From Agapetus fuscipes (lineage: Eukaryota; Arthropoda; Insecta; Trichoptera; Glossosomatidae), in the NCBI GenBank assembly GCA_951799405.1, contig OX637340.1, positions 2,728,001 to 2,792,000 on the forward strand: a stretch of DNA of 64,000 bases, in the 5' to 3' direction. Position numbers and translations under genes: made by a program. The notes below the pieces were generated by a model that was not told where the DNA came from, did not search any database, and saw nothing but the letters and a program-made list of their open reading frames with translations. Of this stretch, positions 52,548 through 63,214 are shown in pieces. How positions within the stretch are numbered: position 1 is the stretch's first letter; each line of letters begins with the position of its first letter.

Positions 52548-52936
52548 AGCGACATTTTGTTCAAAAATAAGTTATGAATGCTATCCTACTTAAAATTTTC
52601 TGCTTTTTCTACTGCGCTAAATTCCATAGCTCTACGATGATTTTTACGTTGTTTATGCCCAAGCAAACAACTGCGTTTTCGATGTATGGTTTTGGTGTAA
52701 CCGACAAGATTTTGGCGTTTTTTGTCCTAAAGGCACTTTTAACATAGAAAAATCGTAAAACCACATTAAAAGGAATGCCAATAAATGCTTTATTTTTTTT
52801 ATTTTAAAGCTGTTTTGATTTTAACGATATGATAAAAAAAAATATGCCATTTTTCTGCAATCTCAAACTTGAAACTGCTCTCCTGAACAATTTAGTTTGT
52901 GTCGTTTATGCCCTACTTCCTTTTAACCGTCGATAT
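52548..52936. mobile_element. MITE-X, second copy
   Basis: Interior matches 4826-5224 along its length. The right end CTTTTAACCGTCGAT is intact; the left TIR is lost. Confidence 0.7.
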
Positions 52937-53027
52937 GAGCATACTATCATCTGATGTGTATTTTTTTTGGAAGGTGATTTATGTTGCGATGTAAGGTTTT
53001 GCTTTTTTCTAATTATGTATAATTATG

Positions 53028-53280
53028 TCCTTGACTTATAGGTTGGTATGAGGCTGACCACCCATACTGTAAAAAATGGTTCACTTTGCCAATGTCACCC
53101 CTGTTTCAGGGAAGGTCGGCAAAAGTTGTGGGGCTTATGTTTATTTGAGGTTTGGATTTGATTTGTAAGTACGCATTCAGCATTTGTAAGCGCGAACTAC
53201 ACGTGTTGGTTTGTGGGCATACATCTGGGAGCTTTAAATGAATATATCCTTGCAACCTAGATTATAAATATATTATTATA
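53028..53280 (+). mobile_element. LINE-A tail
   Basis: CCTTGACTTATAGGTTGGTA to CCTTGCAACCTAGATTATAA. Confidence 0.87.
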
Positions 53281-53434
53281 GATGAAGGTACTATAGGTTC
53301 AATTTGAATAATATTATTTTTGTTAGAACGCTCAGGAAGAGCATTTTTCAATGCCGATATTTTCAAGATTTCATCACACAGTTGTGGAATATAATTGAAA
53401 ACTCGTAACATCATCTATATTCTTCTTCTTTCTC

Positions 53435-53560
53435 AGCCTTTCTCAGTCCACTCCTGGACGTAGGTCTCCTCCAATCTTCTCCATGTTTGTGTATCGGCTG
53501 CTGTGTTCAGCTATCCTCCGTATGCAATTCCCTTGATGTCGTCCATATTAGATGTTGATC
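53435..53560 (-). pseudogene. RTE-like LINE 3' fragment
   Basis: The minus strand gives DDIKGIAYGG, a stop, then TWRRLEETYVQEWTEKG. The end block resembles 15885-15975. Confidence 0.65.
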
Positions 53561-53939
53561 TATATTAGATGTAGAAATATACTTAGATCAAAATAATAAA
53601 ATGAGACGTAAGTATAATGTTAATCTGCTGCATTCGCTTTGTAATACTGCGTCTACAGAATACTCCAGAATGCCAATAGTATTTTTTCATTCATCTCACA
53701 CATTTTTCACGCAAGCGCCACTAAATTAACATGGTAATGTCGAAGCTCGCGTCCACAGATCACGCATCTATACTCTATGGTACATATACCACATCGCATT
53801 AGAAAAATTTCCCAACTTTCATGAATTGCATTTCTGTGACAAATTTCTGTTTGGCGCGCATCCAACATCCACACTTGCCGGCCATGACTCATGGCTCGTG
53901 AGGGAAACGGCTCTGAATTCAGTGCCCCAAGTTTTACAT

Positions 53940-54430
53940 TAAAGCTCTCAGGTCTCAGCGTTTCACCAAGAAATGTACGGAAAGTAAAATGTACACTAGA
54001 GGTGCTTTTATAGTTTCCATACATTTTATTGTAAAACGCTTTGGTAATATAACTTGCGGTTCATATTCTCGTCTCCCGCCACACTATTTATTATGAATCT
54101 GTACGTTAAAACTCAATCATAACGCTTTAAAAAAATCTACGGAAACTAAAATTATCACTAGAGTCTCTTTTATAGTTTCCATATATTTTTGTGTAAAACG
54201 CTGTTGTAGATAGTATTACACTTGAGGTACGTTTTCTCGTCTCGCGCCATACTATTTTGATTGTGGGGGACTGTACTTTCAAACTCAATCATATCGTTTT
54301 TCCAAAAAATGTAAGGAAACTATAGTGTTCACTGATGGCGCTTTTACAGTTTCTATACATTTTTTGATAAAAAAACTGTAGAATTGTATTTGGTGTACGT
54401 ATTCTCGTCTACGCTATTTATTGCAGCAAT
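53940..54430. repeat. tandem array of ~170-bp hairpin-forming units
   Basis: Three diverged units start near 53940, 54113 and 54286. Each has AAACTCAATCATA-like sequence, an ACGGAAACTAAA arm, CACTAGAG in the loop, a TATAGTTTCCATA return arm, and a TTCTCGTCT end. The arms pair within each unit. Single relics occur at 5.5, 17.8, 18.7, 57.2 and 60.8 kb. Confidence 0.75.
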
Positions 54431-54679
54431 TCCGCTCGACTCTTGTCGAGTGCGAATACATCGGCGAATTTCACATCACGCCTGTCATCCGTCAATACAT
54501 TTGCGTATGAATTATTTATCGTTGAAAAACGAATTTGCATTCGAATTTTGAAATTTCAAAAAGTTTCGGAATGTTTCTAAATATGAATTTTATGTTGATT
54601 TTTTTCCGATTTAAAGTTAGCAGAACCCGCATGGATAAAATATCTACCGGGTTGATCTACAGAGTTGACAATATTCAGG

Positions 54680-54995
54680 ACATAAAAATAATATTGGGAT
54701 GATTTATTTGGTGAGCGCTGTTTTTGTGTGTATCACACCTGAAGAGCCCTCTGCGAGCTTGGTCGTCGCTGTAGAAAGCGCCAATTCTCAAGCAAATTCC
54801 AGTTGTTGTAAGGTTGGATGGACCTTTCAGTGACCGGTCTTTGGTAAAGGTTTGTGAATTTTTCAACCCAGTGAAGAGCACATTTGGAAATATAAATGTT
54901 ATATTTTTCGTGCTTCGCCGCGCCGGGATTCGAATCCACAACCTTCCATTTACGACTCCGAAGGGCTGCCACTGGACTACGGATTGGTCCAAGAA
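54680..54995 (-). mobile_element. tRNA-derived SINE, H1 with tail T3
   Basis: Minus strand: head with B box GGATTCGAATCCCGGCGCGG, body, tail GTGTGATACACACAAAAACA, ATTATTTTTAT end. It lies directly downstream of a 5S-rRNA-like sequence in the same orientation. Confidence 0.87.
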
Positions 54996-54996
54996 A

Positions 54997-55115
54997 TGCC
55001 AACAACACGCGGTGTACCTGGCGGTCAGCCATCCAGGTAGCATCCGCGCCCAATGTTGCTTAACTTCGGTGATCTGATGAGAACCGGTGCTTTCAACATG
55101 GTGTCGTCGTTGACT
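54997..55115 (-). rRNA. 5S rRNA-like sequence (pseudogene or SINE head)
   Basis: The minus strand reads as a full ~119-nt 5S rRNA: GTCAACGACGACACCATGTT, GGTTCTCATCAGATCACCGA, AGTTAAGCAACATTGGGCGC (internal promoter region), GGATGGCTGACCGCC and CCGCGTGTTGTTGGC. Substitutions throughout (for example GATGCTACCTGG where 5S genes have TTAGTACTTGG) indicate a non-functional copy. Being fused to an H1 SINE, it may be the head of a 5S-tRNA chimeric SINE. Confidence 0.85.
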
Positions 55116-55149
55116 ATGCTATACCCAGTTGCCATATATAGTTGACCAC

Positions 55150-56185
55150 CACCATTTATTGTCTATGGAATTTGTGCCGAGTTTTCTATTTGATTATATT
55201 AAATTAGAGTGTTTTTATGGATCTCAATGAAGAAATTATTACATTAATTTATCCAAATTTTAATATTGTTTTCCTAAGAGATGTTTATCTTGTATTTGGG
55301 GGGAAAATTTTCCTAATACTAAACTTTGTAGAGTTTGTATAATTACCTACACAGGGAAGATTCATTTACATATATGAGAAAGTATTTCCATTTAAATATT
55401 TATTTTCTCATTCCTGATATTTTTTATTCCTGACGGATTCTAGCTAGAATCTGACAAGAAAACGTTTCTAGATCTTGCATTCATTTTTTCTTGGTCATTT
55501 TATATGGAAGTTAACATTTTTATAACTTCATTTTAGCTTTTTAGTAATTTTCAAGAAATATAGTCATTTCAAAGGTTTGACAACATCAAACGTATTAAAT
55601 TAATCGTGCCATCAAAAAAGAGAATATCCACATAGGCAGAGAATTCATTTTTTTTTATATAAATCGCTAGAGGCGTGTTCGTATTCGCAATCACCGCTAA
55701 GCGATCGACAATATTCACATTAGTGGTGACAAATCGGCGGGCAAATGACTGGGTTTACCGTTAACATTTTGTCGTGCCGTGCGAGTCCCTCTCCCAGCCC
55801 TACACGTACTCCACTGTCGTATGTAATTATTACTATCATTTAAAGCTCGCCCGATCGTTGATCGTACAAGTGGTCATTGAAATAATGCCAGCATTATAGC
55901 GACACAGAGGCGTCTCACACAAAATACGAGTATTATTTTATTTAGTTTCTATAGTCTAATTTTGTGTTAGATAGATTTTATTTATGTACTTACACATTAT
56001 TGTACATTATGGGTAAAACCTACTACATACAAGATTCAAAACACTCGTATTACCTTATATGACATAAAAATTGAAAAAAAAAATCAAAGATAAGAATAAA
56101 TAACTGAAATCAGCTTAGTAGAAACGTGAGCCTCTGTCTCAACTGATTCTCACTCAGGTGGAAGATATCAACCGAAGAGGAGATC
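55150..56185. other. unassigned
   Basis: AT-rich; 55680-55920 is less AT-rich but shows no frame or motif. Confidence 0.4.
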
Positions 56186-56189
56186 TCAT

Positions 56190-56380
56190 TGAGTGTTCCC
56201 CTGTTTCAGGGAAGTTCGACGAAAGTTGAAGGGCTTATGTTCATTTGAGGTTTGGATTTAATTTGTAAGTAGACATTCAGCATTTGTAAGTGCGAAGTAC
56301 ACGTGTCTGTTTGTGGACATGCATATGATATGAGCTTTAAATGTTAATATATCTCTGCAACTTAGATTATGGATTGTAGA
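56190..56380 (+). mobile_element. LINE-A tail, 5' end missing
   Basis: CCCCTGTTTCAGGGAAGTTC to TCTCTGCAACTTAGATTATG. Confidence 0.8.
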
Positions 56381-56387
56381 TTAAAGA

Positions 56388-56885
56388 AGGCTCATATTAA
56401 ATGTACGCCCACAAGCAGATTCGCGCTTATAATTGCTGCATGTGCACTTACAAAAATAAAATCCAAATAAATGCAACTAAGCTGCACATATAGTGTAACT
56501 TTTTACGGTGCTGTCCCGAAAGAGGTCGCATGTGGAGAGTGAACCTATTCTTTTTTACAGACAAAGGGGCCTCACACCAGCCACTCCAATCCCAAGAGGC
56601 TAGTACTCATTTTTTGTGAAGGCTGAGTATACCTTGCCGGAATTTTATTTTAGGTTTAAAATAAACACCGAAACGGGAAATCATTTCTGAAACCCTCGGT
56701 GAGATTCGAACCTAGGCTCTCGCCATGGAATGCTAGCACTTACCAACTGAGCTATGACTGGACTAAATGAAAATAAGTATTACAACTTTTGCCGTCCTTC
56801 GCTAAAATTACGGTGGCATTGTCAAAAGTTTTTACATCATATGGTGGTCAACCTCATGCCAATTGCCAATCAACATTAGTCAAGG
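56388..56885 (-). mobile_element. LINE-A tail split by an H2 SINE
   Basis: 56388-56466 and 56766-56885 are the two parts of one minus-strand tail. AAATAAA/AAATGAA flank the insert as an imperfect target duplication. Confidence 0.75.
56467..56765 (-). mobile_element. tRNA-derived SINE, H2 with tail T-B
   Basis: Plus strand GCAACTAAGCTGCACATATA, then CTTGCCGGAATTTTATTTTA, then ACCAACTGAGCTATGACTGG (A box). Complete copy inside a LINE-A tail. Confidence 0.85.
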
Positions 56886-56889
56886 AAGC

Positions 56890-57382
56890 AGTTTGATAAA
56901 TTGACTATTTTCAGATTCAATTTAGTCAGAGTAATGAATTAATTGCATTTTTTTTATCTTGCATAAACAGGATAATAAATAGCAAGACTTTGTTTCTTTT
57001 CATCTTAATCGAAAACTTTCAATCATTTGAACAATGATTTTTAAAATTGAAATAAGTATTAGGTATCATCAACGATTCGCACCCCCCAACAGATACGCCA
57101 GTCACTGATCCTTTATCTCTACCCCGAGTACAAATCTACCACAGCGTTTTATTTAAAATAAATAGAAATTAAAACGCTCACCAGACGCGTACTTTTTGTT
57201 TATGCATATTTTTTGATAAAATTATCTTTTGAGTTTATACGTGAAAGTATCATACTTGAAGTTGTGCTACCGATTAGATACGAGTACTCTCGTGTGATAC
57301 ATTGTCCACAACGCGTCACAGTTCCCACGGTATATTGAGCCGAGTATGAATATTAAAGGCTTCATTAACCCACCACTTTATA
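56890..57382. other. unassigned; hairpin-repeat relic
   Basis: 57140-57300 resembles single units of the 53.9-54.4 kb repeat (GAAATTAAAACGCTCACCAG). No gene recognised. Confidence 0.4.
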
Positions 57383-57390
57383 CAACTGAG

Positions 57391-58001
57391 TAGGGATGGG
57401 CAAATGGAATAAAAATATCGATATATCGAGGGTGATCTGGCAATAAGTCCTATCTCGAAAATGTCAACTTTACAGGAGAGACTAAAATGTGTTTAATAAA
57501 TAATGTCTCAGTCACATGATTATAAGAAGAAAATATGTTTATTTTCACAATGTTTATTGTTTATTTTGACAAAATATTAAAATTGTTACTAGTTTTGTTA
57601 TAATGTAACATAGGACAAAATCACACATAAAAACATCAAAAAATTAGATAGGACTTATTGCCAGATCACCCTCGATATATCGAATCGATATTTCAAATAC
57701 TATCGAAATGTATCGAGGGAAAAATATCGATATTTCAAAACATCGACGCTTAAAAAATATTAAAATTTTCAAAAACAATATCGGTCGCTGGCGGATAACG
57801 TCTCAAAACATTTTGAAAATTTCGACTAAAAAAAATGTCGACGGGGAGGAAGGCATGCATGCGATTTGCAACGTAACTTTTTTGTTTCCAAATACAACCA
57901 CCTATAATGCGAGAGAGGCCAAAACGAATTGCAAAAAATTATCGTTTTGGATACCAACCCCAAAAAAATATCGAAATATCGATATATTTCGCCCATCCCT
58001 A
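57391..58001. mobile_element. non-autonomous hAT element, 8-bp TSD CAACTGAG
   Basis: Ends TAGGGATGGGCAAAT and ATTTCGCCCATCCCTA, with CAACTGAG duplicated at 57383-57390 and 58002-58009. The 611-bp interior has many ATCGATAT-type motifs and hosts a nested element. A 129-codon open frame inside (57708-58097) runs past the element end and is not a transposase. Confidence 0.92.
57426..57675. mobile_element. nested TA-flanked MITE (Tc1/mariner-like)
   Basis: 30-bp perfect inverted ends (TCGAGGGTGATCTGGCAATA...) lie between TA dinucleotides at 57424-57425 and 57676-57677. 250 bp, no coding capacity. Because the host is palindromic around TATCGATA, the exact ends could shift by a few bases. Confidence 0.75.
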
Positions 58002-58011
58002 CAACTGAGGA

Positions 58012-59275
58012 TGATTAAACAAAACCAAGAATACAAAAAAGCATTATTCCTCCTGCATTGGTTGTTCCCTGTTGGTATAGGTAGTGTAGGTAATTAAAAT
58101 GTATGTTTGATTAATCACCATGTAAATGCATTCATTTTTAATTCATTTATTAATACGAAAATATGAAAAATTGATTGGAAAAACTTATACTGCAATATTT
58201 TTTATCATGAAATCTGTTTTGTTTATTGGAATCTGAGATTTCTAAAAATTTGTTAATTTCTTGTTCTGTTAACACAGCTTCATCGAGATAGTTTTTCTCA
58301 GTTTTTCCAGCTGCAATAGTTTCCTCTGACTTAAAATATATACATCCCTTATTCTACAATTTCTCATTATGACTGAAGTAATTTGTATTCTTCTTTTTTA
58401 TTGAGGTAAATAGTCACAAATTCACATATAATTTTTTTGAATCAATAGAAATAACTCCAGCAAAATTGCCAATAGAAATTCCTTAGCTTTCTGGACCTTT
58501 TATAGTCTCAATATACGTCTAAAATACAGACAGGTAACATTATTATTTTACCTTACAACAAAAAATATACAAAATAAAAAACTTATACAAAAAAAAAACA
58601 ACTAAATAAACTCAACCTATTTTTCTTTAGCACTTGCATGAAAATATTTTCCATCAACTTCACTCACGTTTATTTACTTTTAAATAAACTAAAGACTGAT
58701 TTATCATTAGCATGGGTTAAACGTACATACTTCGTGGGATATTGAACCAAAAAAAAGGTACACGGAATTTTAGGATCGCCCTTAATGAGCCGATACTTCG
58801 GTCAGTATGGGGGGCAGCTTGCAGTGGATCCTGCAAGGAAAAAACCCGAGGCCGTAAAATTGAATTTGCTTCACGGCCGAGCGCGCTAACTCGGCGAGAT
58901 CGACTTACTAACTGGCAAACCCTGGGTCAGACGTACCTCACACTTATATAGGAGAACCAACGTGGAAATTATGAAAAAACCCTCGATCTCATCGAAGTAG
59001 CGGGAGGCTGTTTTGCTACATGAAGTTGCTTTTCTGTACCTATAACGTTTTGCTGTATGAGGCCGCTTCTCTTTACGAAGCTGGTTTGTATAAATACACC
59101 CGGTTTACGCGAGCTACAGTTTAGCACTTCTGATCAGGAGCTTAAATTAAATTCCCCGCAGCGGTTTTTTTGCAAGAAGTTCACAAAACAGCAGAATTAC
59201 GTTAGACTTAGCTAAATCTAAAAAACGCAACGCAAAACAACGGATTAAACTTTTAATTTGATATTTCCATTTCTT
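58012..59275. other. unassigned
   Basis: Mostly AT-rich. 58740-58930 is GC-richer (CGGCCGAGCGCGCTAACTCG) with a 69-codon frame of no recognised identity. Confidence 0.35.
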
Positions 59276-59277
59276 CT

Positions 59278-59513
59278 TTTTGACCGGTTCGTAGCTCAGT
59301 GGTAACACTGCGGACTCTGAATGGGAAGGTTGTGGGTTCGATTCCCGGCGGAGCACAAAAAATATACCATTTATATTTTCAAATTTGCTCTCCGCTGGGT
59401 TGAAAAATTCATAAAACCTTTACCAATGACCGGTCACCAAAGGTCCATCCAGCCTTACAGCAACTGGGTCTTGCTTGAGAATTGGCGCTTTGTAGCGACG
59501 ACGATCAAGCTCG
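59278..59513 (+). mobile_element. SINE H1, first half of heterodimer
   Basis: GACCGGTTCGTAGCTCAGTG, B box GGGTTCGATTCCCGGCGG, body CTTTACCAATGACCGGTCAC, to GCTCGTAAAAAG, where H2 begins. This is the only heterodimer whose first head is complete. Confidence 0.85.
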
Positions 59514-59780
59514 TAAAAAGGTCGATAGCTCAATTGGTAGAATGCTTGCATTCCATGCCAAGAGCAAGGGTTCGATCTCAAAGATTTACTCAGCCTTCAC
59601 AATAAAATGAGAACCAGCCCCCCCCGGAGCTCGGAAACCCCCACTTCAACTGAAAGTGGTTGGTGTGAGGCCGGCCCCCTTACCTGTAAAAATAAATAGG
59701 TCCCGAAGCGCCACATGCAACCCCTTCGGGGATAACGTAGCCAAGAAGTTACACTATATGTGTAGCTTAGTTGCGTTCTT
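59514..59780 (+). mobile_element. SINE H2/T-B, second half of heterodimer
   Basis: GTCGATAGCTCAATTGGTAG, then a deletion of the TTTCCCGTTTCGG block, then GAGCTCGGAAACCCCCACTT, ending ACACTATATGTGTAGCTTAG. Confidence 0.85.
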
Positions 59781-59784
59781 TTTC

Positions 59785-61320
59785 GAGTCTGCTTCACACC
59801 GTATTGGATCATTGACGAGCGTTATAAATAGCTCTCTGGCTTCCTGCGTAGAGATCACCCATGGAGTAGCTTTTCGGACAGTTTATATAATTATTGTATA
59901 AGTTTGCGGAGCTCCATACCCTCAGAGTGAAGAGTCCTACTGTTCCAAAAATCTGCAGGTCAACATGTTAACCAAGGATCTTCCAAATTGGCTCTTAGCT
60001 TTTTTAGAGATCTTCACACGGGGAACTGATGTAAAAAATAACATTAACTTTTTATTCGTCTAATGATCACCTTATCAATAGTGAACTTTTCAATTTCAGT
60101 GTTCACATTACCATCTCATAGGTGACTGGAATATAAATTTCCAATTTTATTCTGTGCCATGAAACACAGGACAATTTTCCAAAAAAATATTTTATTTTAT
60201 ATTTTTCATTCAATGAGTATAAATATAATTTTCGAGTAAATAATTGAATCAAAAATTTTGGCTGTAAACTTAATTTAACTCGTAGAAGCTCCTAATCTAA
60301 ATTTAACTTCTTTCACATTAAGTCCGTTCATACAATTAGTTTAATTCTTAAGGAAGGAAAGTGTGTGAGCCAAAAATTCGCCAAGTAGCAATCAAGTGGA
60401 TTTAAGTAACTGAGAGCCTTAGCGAAAAATTGGTCTCTCTAAATCTGCGTAAGATGAAATTAAAAAAATAATAAAACCAGGTTAGATGTAGAATTCTAGC
60501 ACATAATCAAAGTTTTGATTTTCCCCACATGATATTTTTCTAGCGATCGTATCAGTCGATAGCAAGCGATAAAATATGACGGCGCGTAAAACAGCTGATC
60601 ATGTAGTCAAATGTTTTCCGTACATTTTGTATAAGCTGTTATTATTTGAAGAAATTTCACTACCTTCTAATTACAAGTCTGAAGAGTTATCGCTGGACTA
60701 AAAACTCGTCTAAATGTCTGCAATTGTGTGAAAGTCTCTGAATAAAAAAAATTTGCATATTCTATATACTCATATAATAGACACTCTCTACGTCAAGTAT
60801 AAAACTTCACGTTTAAACTCATCCATAGCATATTACCAAAAAAAAATATGGAACCTTAAAACTCACTAGAGATGTTTTCTTAGTTTCTATACACTTTTGA
60901 AATATTATTTAAATTTGTATCGTAGTAAGCGCTGTACTCAGGGCATATAACATAATATGTGAAAGATGCAACAGTACACCTAGTGAGGGATTTAGTTTTC
61001 ATACTTTTTTTATATATTTACGTGATCGAGGGGTATTTGCGCAATGTTTTATACTCTAGGTAATGGAGTAATCCGATTTCCTACCGGCTCCCTAATCGAA
61101 TTCCTTCACATTAGCTGGTCAATAAAAAACCCGTCATAGGCAGCTCCATCAATTTTTAAGCTGGGCAGGTAAGTTAGTGAAAAAAATGCACTTTCAAGAG
61201 GATGTGATTTTTTTCGTGTATCGCGCTGATGCAAAATGAACGGATCCGAAAATCTCTTGCTGATGAAATTACGGCTTGTTGAATAGAGTATTCATTTTAA
61301 AAATATTTTGAAAAAAAAAC
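59785..61320. other. unassigned; hairpin-repeat relics
   Basis: 60780-61030 carries diverged hairpin-repeat pieces (TTTAAACTCATCCATAGCAT, CTCACTAGAGATGTTTTCTT). No gene recognised. Confidence 0.4.
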
Positions 61321-61327
61321 ACATGGA

Positions 61328-61585
61328 CCTAATCTAATCTAATCTAAGTTGCAAAGATACGTTAAATTGGAGATTCACATTACATGCATTTTCACAAGCA
61401 GACACGTACAAGTTCGCGCTTGCACACGCCGCATGTGAACCTACAACATAAGAACCAAATCTCAAATGGACCTACACCCTGCAACTCTTGCCGTCCTTCC
61501 CTGAAACAGGGGTGACATTGACAAAGTGAACCATTTTTACAGCATGGGTGGTCAGCCGCATACCAACCTATAAGTCAAGGAACTA
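61328..61585 (-). mobile_element. LINE-A tail
   Basis: CTAATCTAATCTAATCTAAG (clear pentamer run) to CCTATAAGTCAAGGAACTAA on the plus strand. This copy shows the (TAATC)n end best. Confidence 0.9.
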
Positions 61586-61589
61586 ACTA

Positions 61590-61995
61590 AAAAAATGATA
61601 GTTGTTGAAAAGTTTTGTTTCAGTCGAAATGAAAATAAGAAACCACATCCTGTTTTTCATTGCATTCAAACCAATTTCTAAAAATATTTTATCTCTCAGT
61701 TTTTCTAGAACCTTTATCTGACCTCAGATTTTACTGAGGTAAGTATGTAGTTTCAAAATATTCTACATTCTCTATATTTGTACCTATAGAAATGGTTTTA
61801 TATGTTTTGTGTTTGTACCTGTATCCTGCCAATATTCCGCTAAGGGTGGCTCATATTTCGTGTCGTGACGTGTCGAAAGAGAGGATCGGATTTTCATATT
61901 TAGCCGAGGTCCTTACCAAATTTGATGTGTCAATCAAATATTGATTGGAAGTTGGTGCAACAGGCCCATAGTAAATTTTGTTACCAGGCATCACA
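61590..61995. other. unassigned; small LINE-B 3' piece
   Basis: 61817-61855 (TATCCTGCCAATATTCCGCT, AAGGGTGGCT) matches the LINE-B 3' region on the minus strand. The remainder is not recognised. Confidence 0.4.
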
Positions 61996-62099
61996 TTCCT
62001 TGACATATAGGTTGGTATGAGGCTGACCACCCATACTGTAAAAAATGGTTCACCCAATGTCACCCCTGTGTCAGGGAACGTCGGCAAAAGTTGTAGGGT

Positions 62100-62262
62100 G
62101 TGTAAGATTTATTGATTATCGATTTTGTAATACTGTCCTCTTGATAATGACGTGAACAAGTCGAAAGTACTTGAGGTGAAATAAACACTCAATTTGGGAA
62201 AATTAAACTCTGTGTTTATTTTTTAATAAGTTTTTATAATTTCTTATAGGTATAATTTCTTA
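62100..62262 (+). mobile_element. 163-bp hammerhead-bearing insertion, 9-bp TSD
   Basis: TTGTAGGGT is present on both sides (62091-62099 and 62263-62271), and removing the insert with one duplication restores the LINE-A tail. The insert holds a hammerhead-like motif, then AATAAA, then a T-rich end, and has no coding capacity. It looks like a short non-autonomous retroelement related to Penelope-like terminal repeats. Confidence 0.8.
62137..62176 (+). ncRNA. hammerhead-like motif (subfamily 1)
   Basis: Stem I CCTC/GAGG, core TTGATAA (two changes from CUGANGA), stem II GAC/GTC, GAA, perfect loopless stem III AGTACT, and T at the cleavage position. Confidence 0.6.
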
Positions 62263-62409
62263 TTGTAGGGTTTATGTTCATTTGAGGTTTGGATTGTAAT
62301 TGTATATAGGTACACATTCAGCATTTGTAAGCGCGAACTACACGTGTTTGTTTGTGGGTATGCATTTGATATGAGCTTTAAATGTTGATATATCTTTGCA
62401 ACTTATCCT

Positions 62410-62860
62410 CCTTTTTGATACACCGTTTTTAAGGCACTCCCGGGCTGTCATGCTACTGATGATGATGAATATGAATCTACTAGACATAACATTAACCACA
62501 GATAAGCTAAAAAATATATTTATAATTATCGTCTTATCCCTCTGTTACCGCGAATTGCAGCCCGATAACAAATAGCCGAGTTCACATAACATAGATAGCG
62601 ACTCCAGTGCGACCATAGCAGAAGTATTGCCCTGATAACGGCTATCAACTTGTTCTTGTGGTCAATTAGGATCGCCTCTGTCCAGTAGACCACGGGCATT
62701 TTTTTTTTAGTTTGTATATCCAGCACCTCCATCCTGAAGAATGTGGGAACTCCTTGATAACAGCCAGCGGGAAGTGGTCTAGAAATCTTTTTTGGTCACA
62801 AAAAATAATATTGATAATATTTTTGGATTCAAGGTGAAACTTTTCATCTTTTGTGTAACC
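62410..62860. other. unassigned
   Basis: A 68-codon minus-strand frame (62526-62732) shows no motif. No element recognised. Confidence 0.35.
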
Positions 62861-62864
62861 TGTG

Positions 62865-63105
62865 CGGGAGACTCCTTAGATTCTAGAGTTTCTAGGGGTC
62901 TATGACACTTGTTGTAGTGCCGCAGATGTGTATGAGCTTGGTCGTCGCTACAAAGCGCCAATACTCAAGCAAGACCCAGTTGCTGTAAGGCTAGATGGAC
63001 CTTTGGTGACCGGTCATTGGTAAAGGTTTATGAATTTTTCAACTCAGCGAAGAGCAAATTTGAAAGTATAAATGGTATATTTTTTGTGCTCCGCCGGGAT
63101 TCGAG
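62865..63105 (-). mobile_element. SINE H1 with tail T2
   Basis: Plus strand GAGACTCCTTAGATTCTAGA and GGTCTATGACACTTGTTGTA (T2), body AGACCCAGTTGCTGTAAGGC, and GTGCTCCGCCGGGATTCGAG, where the head is cut off. Confidence 0.85.
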
Positions 63106-63214
63106 TAGGATCTGCTATCGTCACTTCTCCAGTTATCTTCCCACATCGTTTTAGGCCCTTCCTCTTCAATCTATTTCTTGGATGTCCGTGCGCTTTGAAA
63201 GAAGTCCTTGATTC

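Larger units (their letters stand above)
61998..62405 (+). mobile_element. LINE-A tail carrying a hammerhead insertion
   Basis: CCTTGACATATAGGTTGGTA to ATCTTTGCAACTTATCC, interrupted at 62100-62262. Confidence 0.88.

Noticed and set aside
57708..58097. 129-codon frame
   Set aside because: It crosses the end of a non-autonomous hAT element and shows no transposase or DNA-binding motif.
541..62961. Many remaining 60-110-codon frames
   Set aside because: They fall in repeats or AT-rich DNA without motifs, and no splice-linked exons could be supported.
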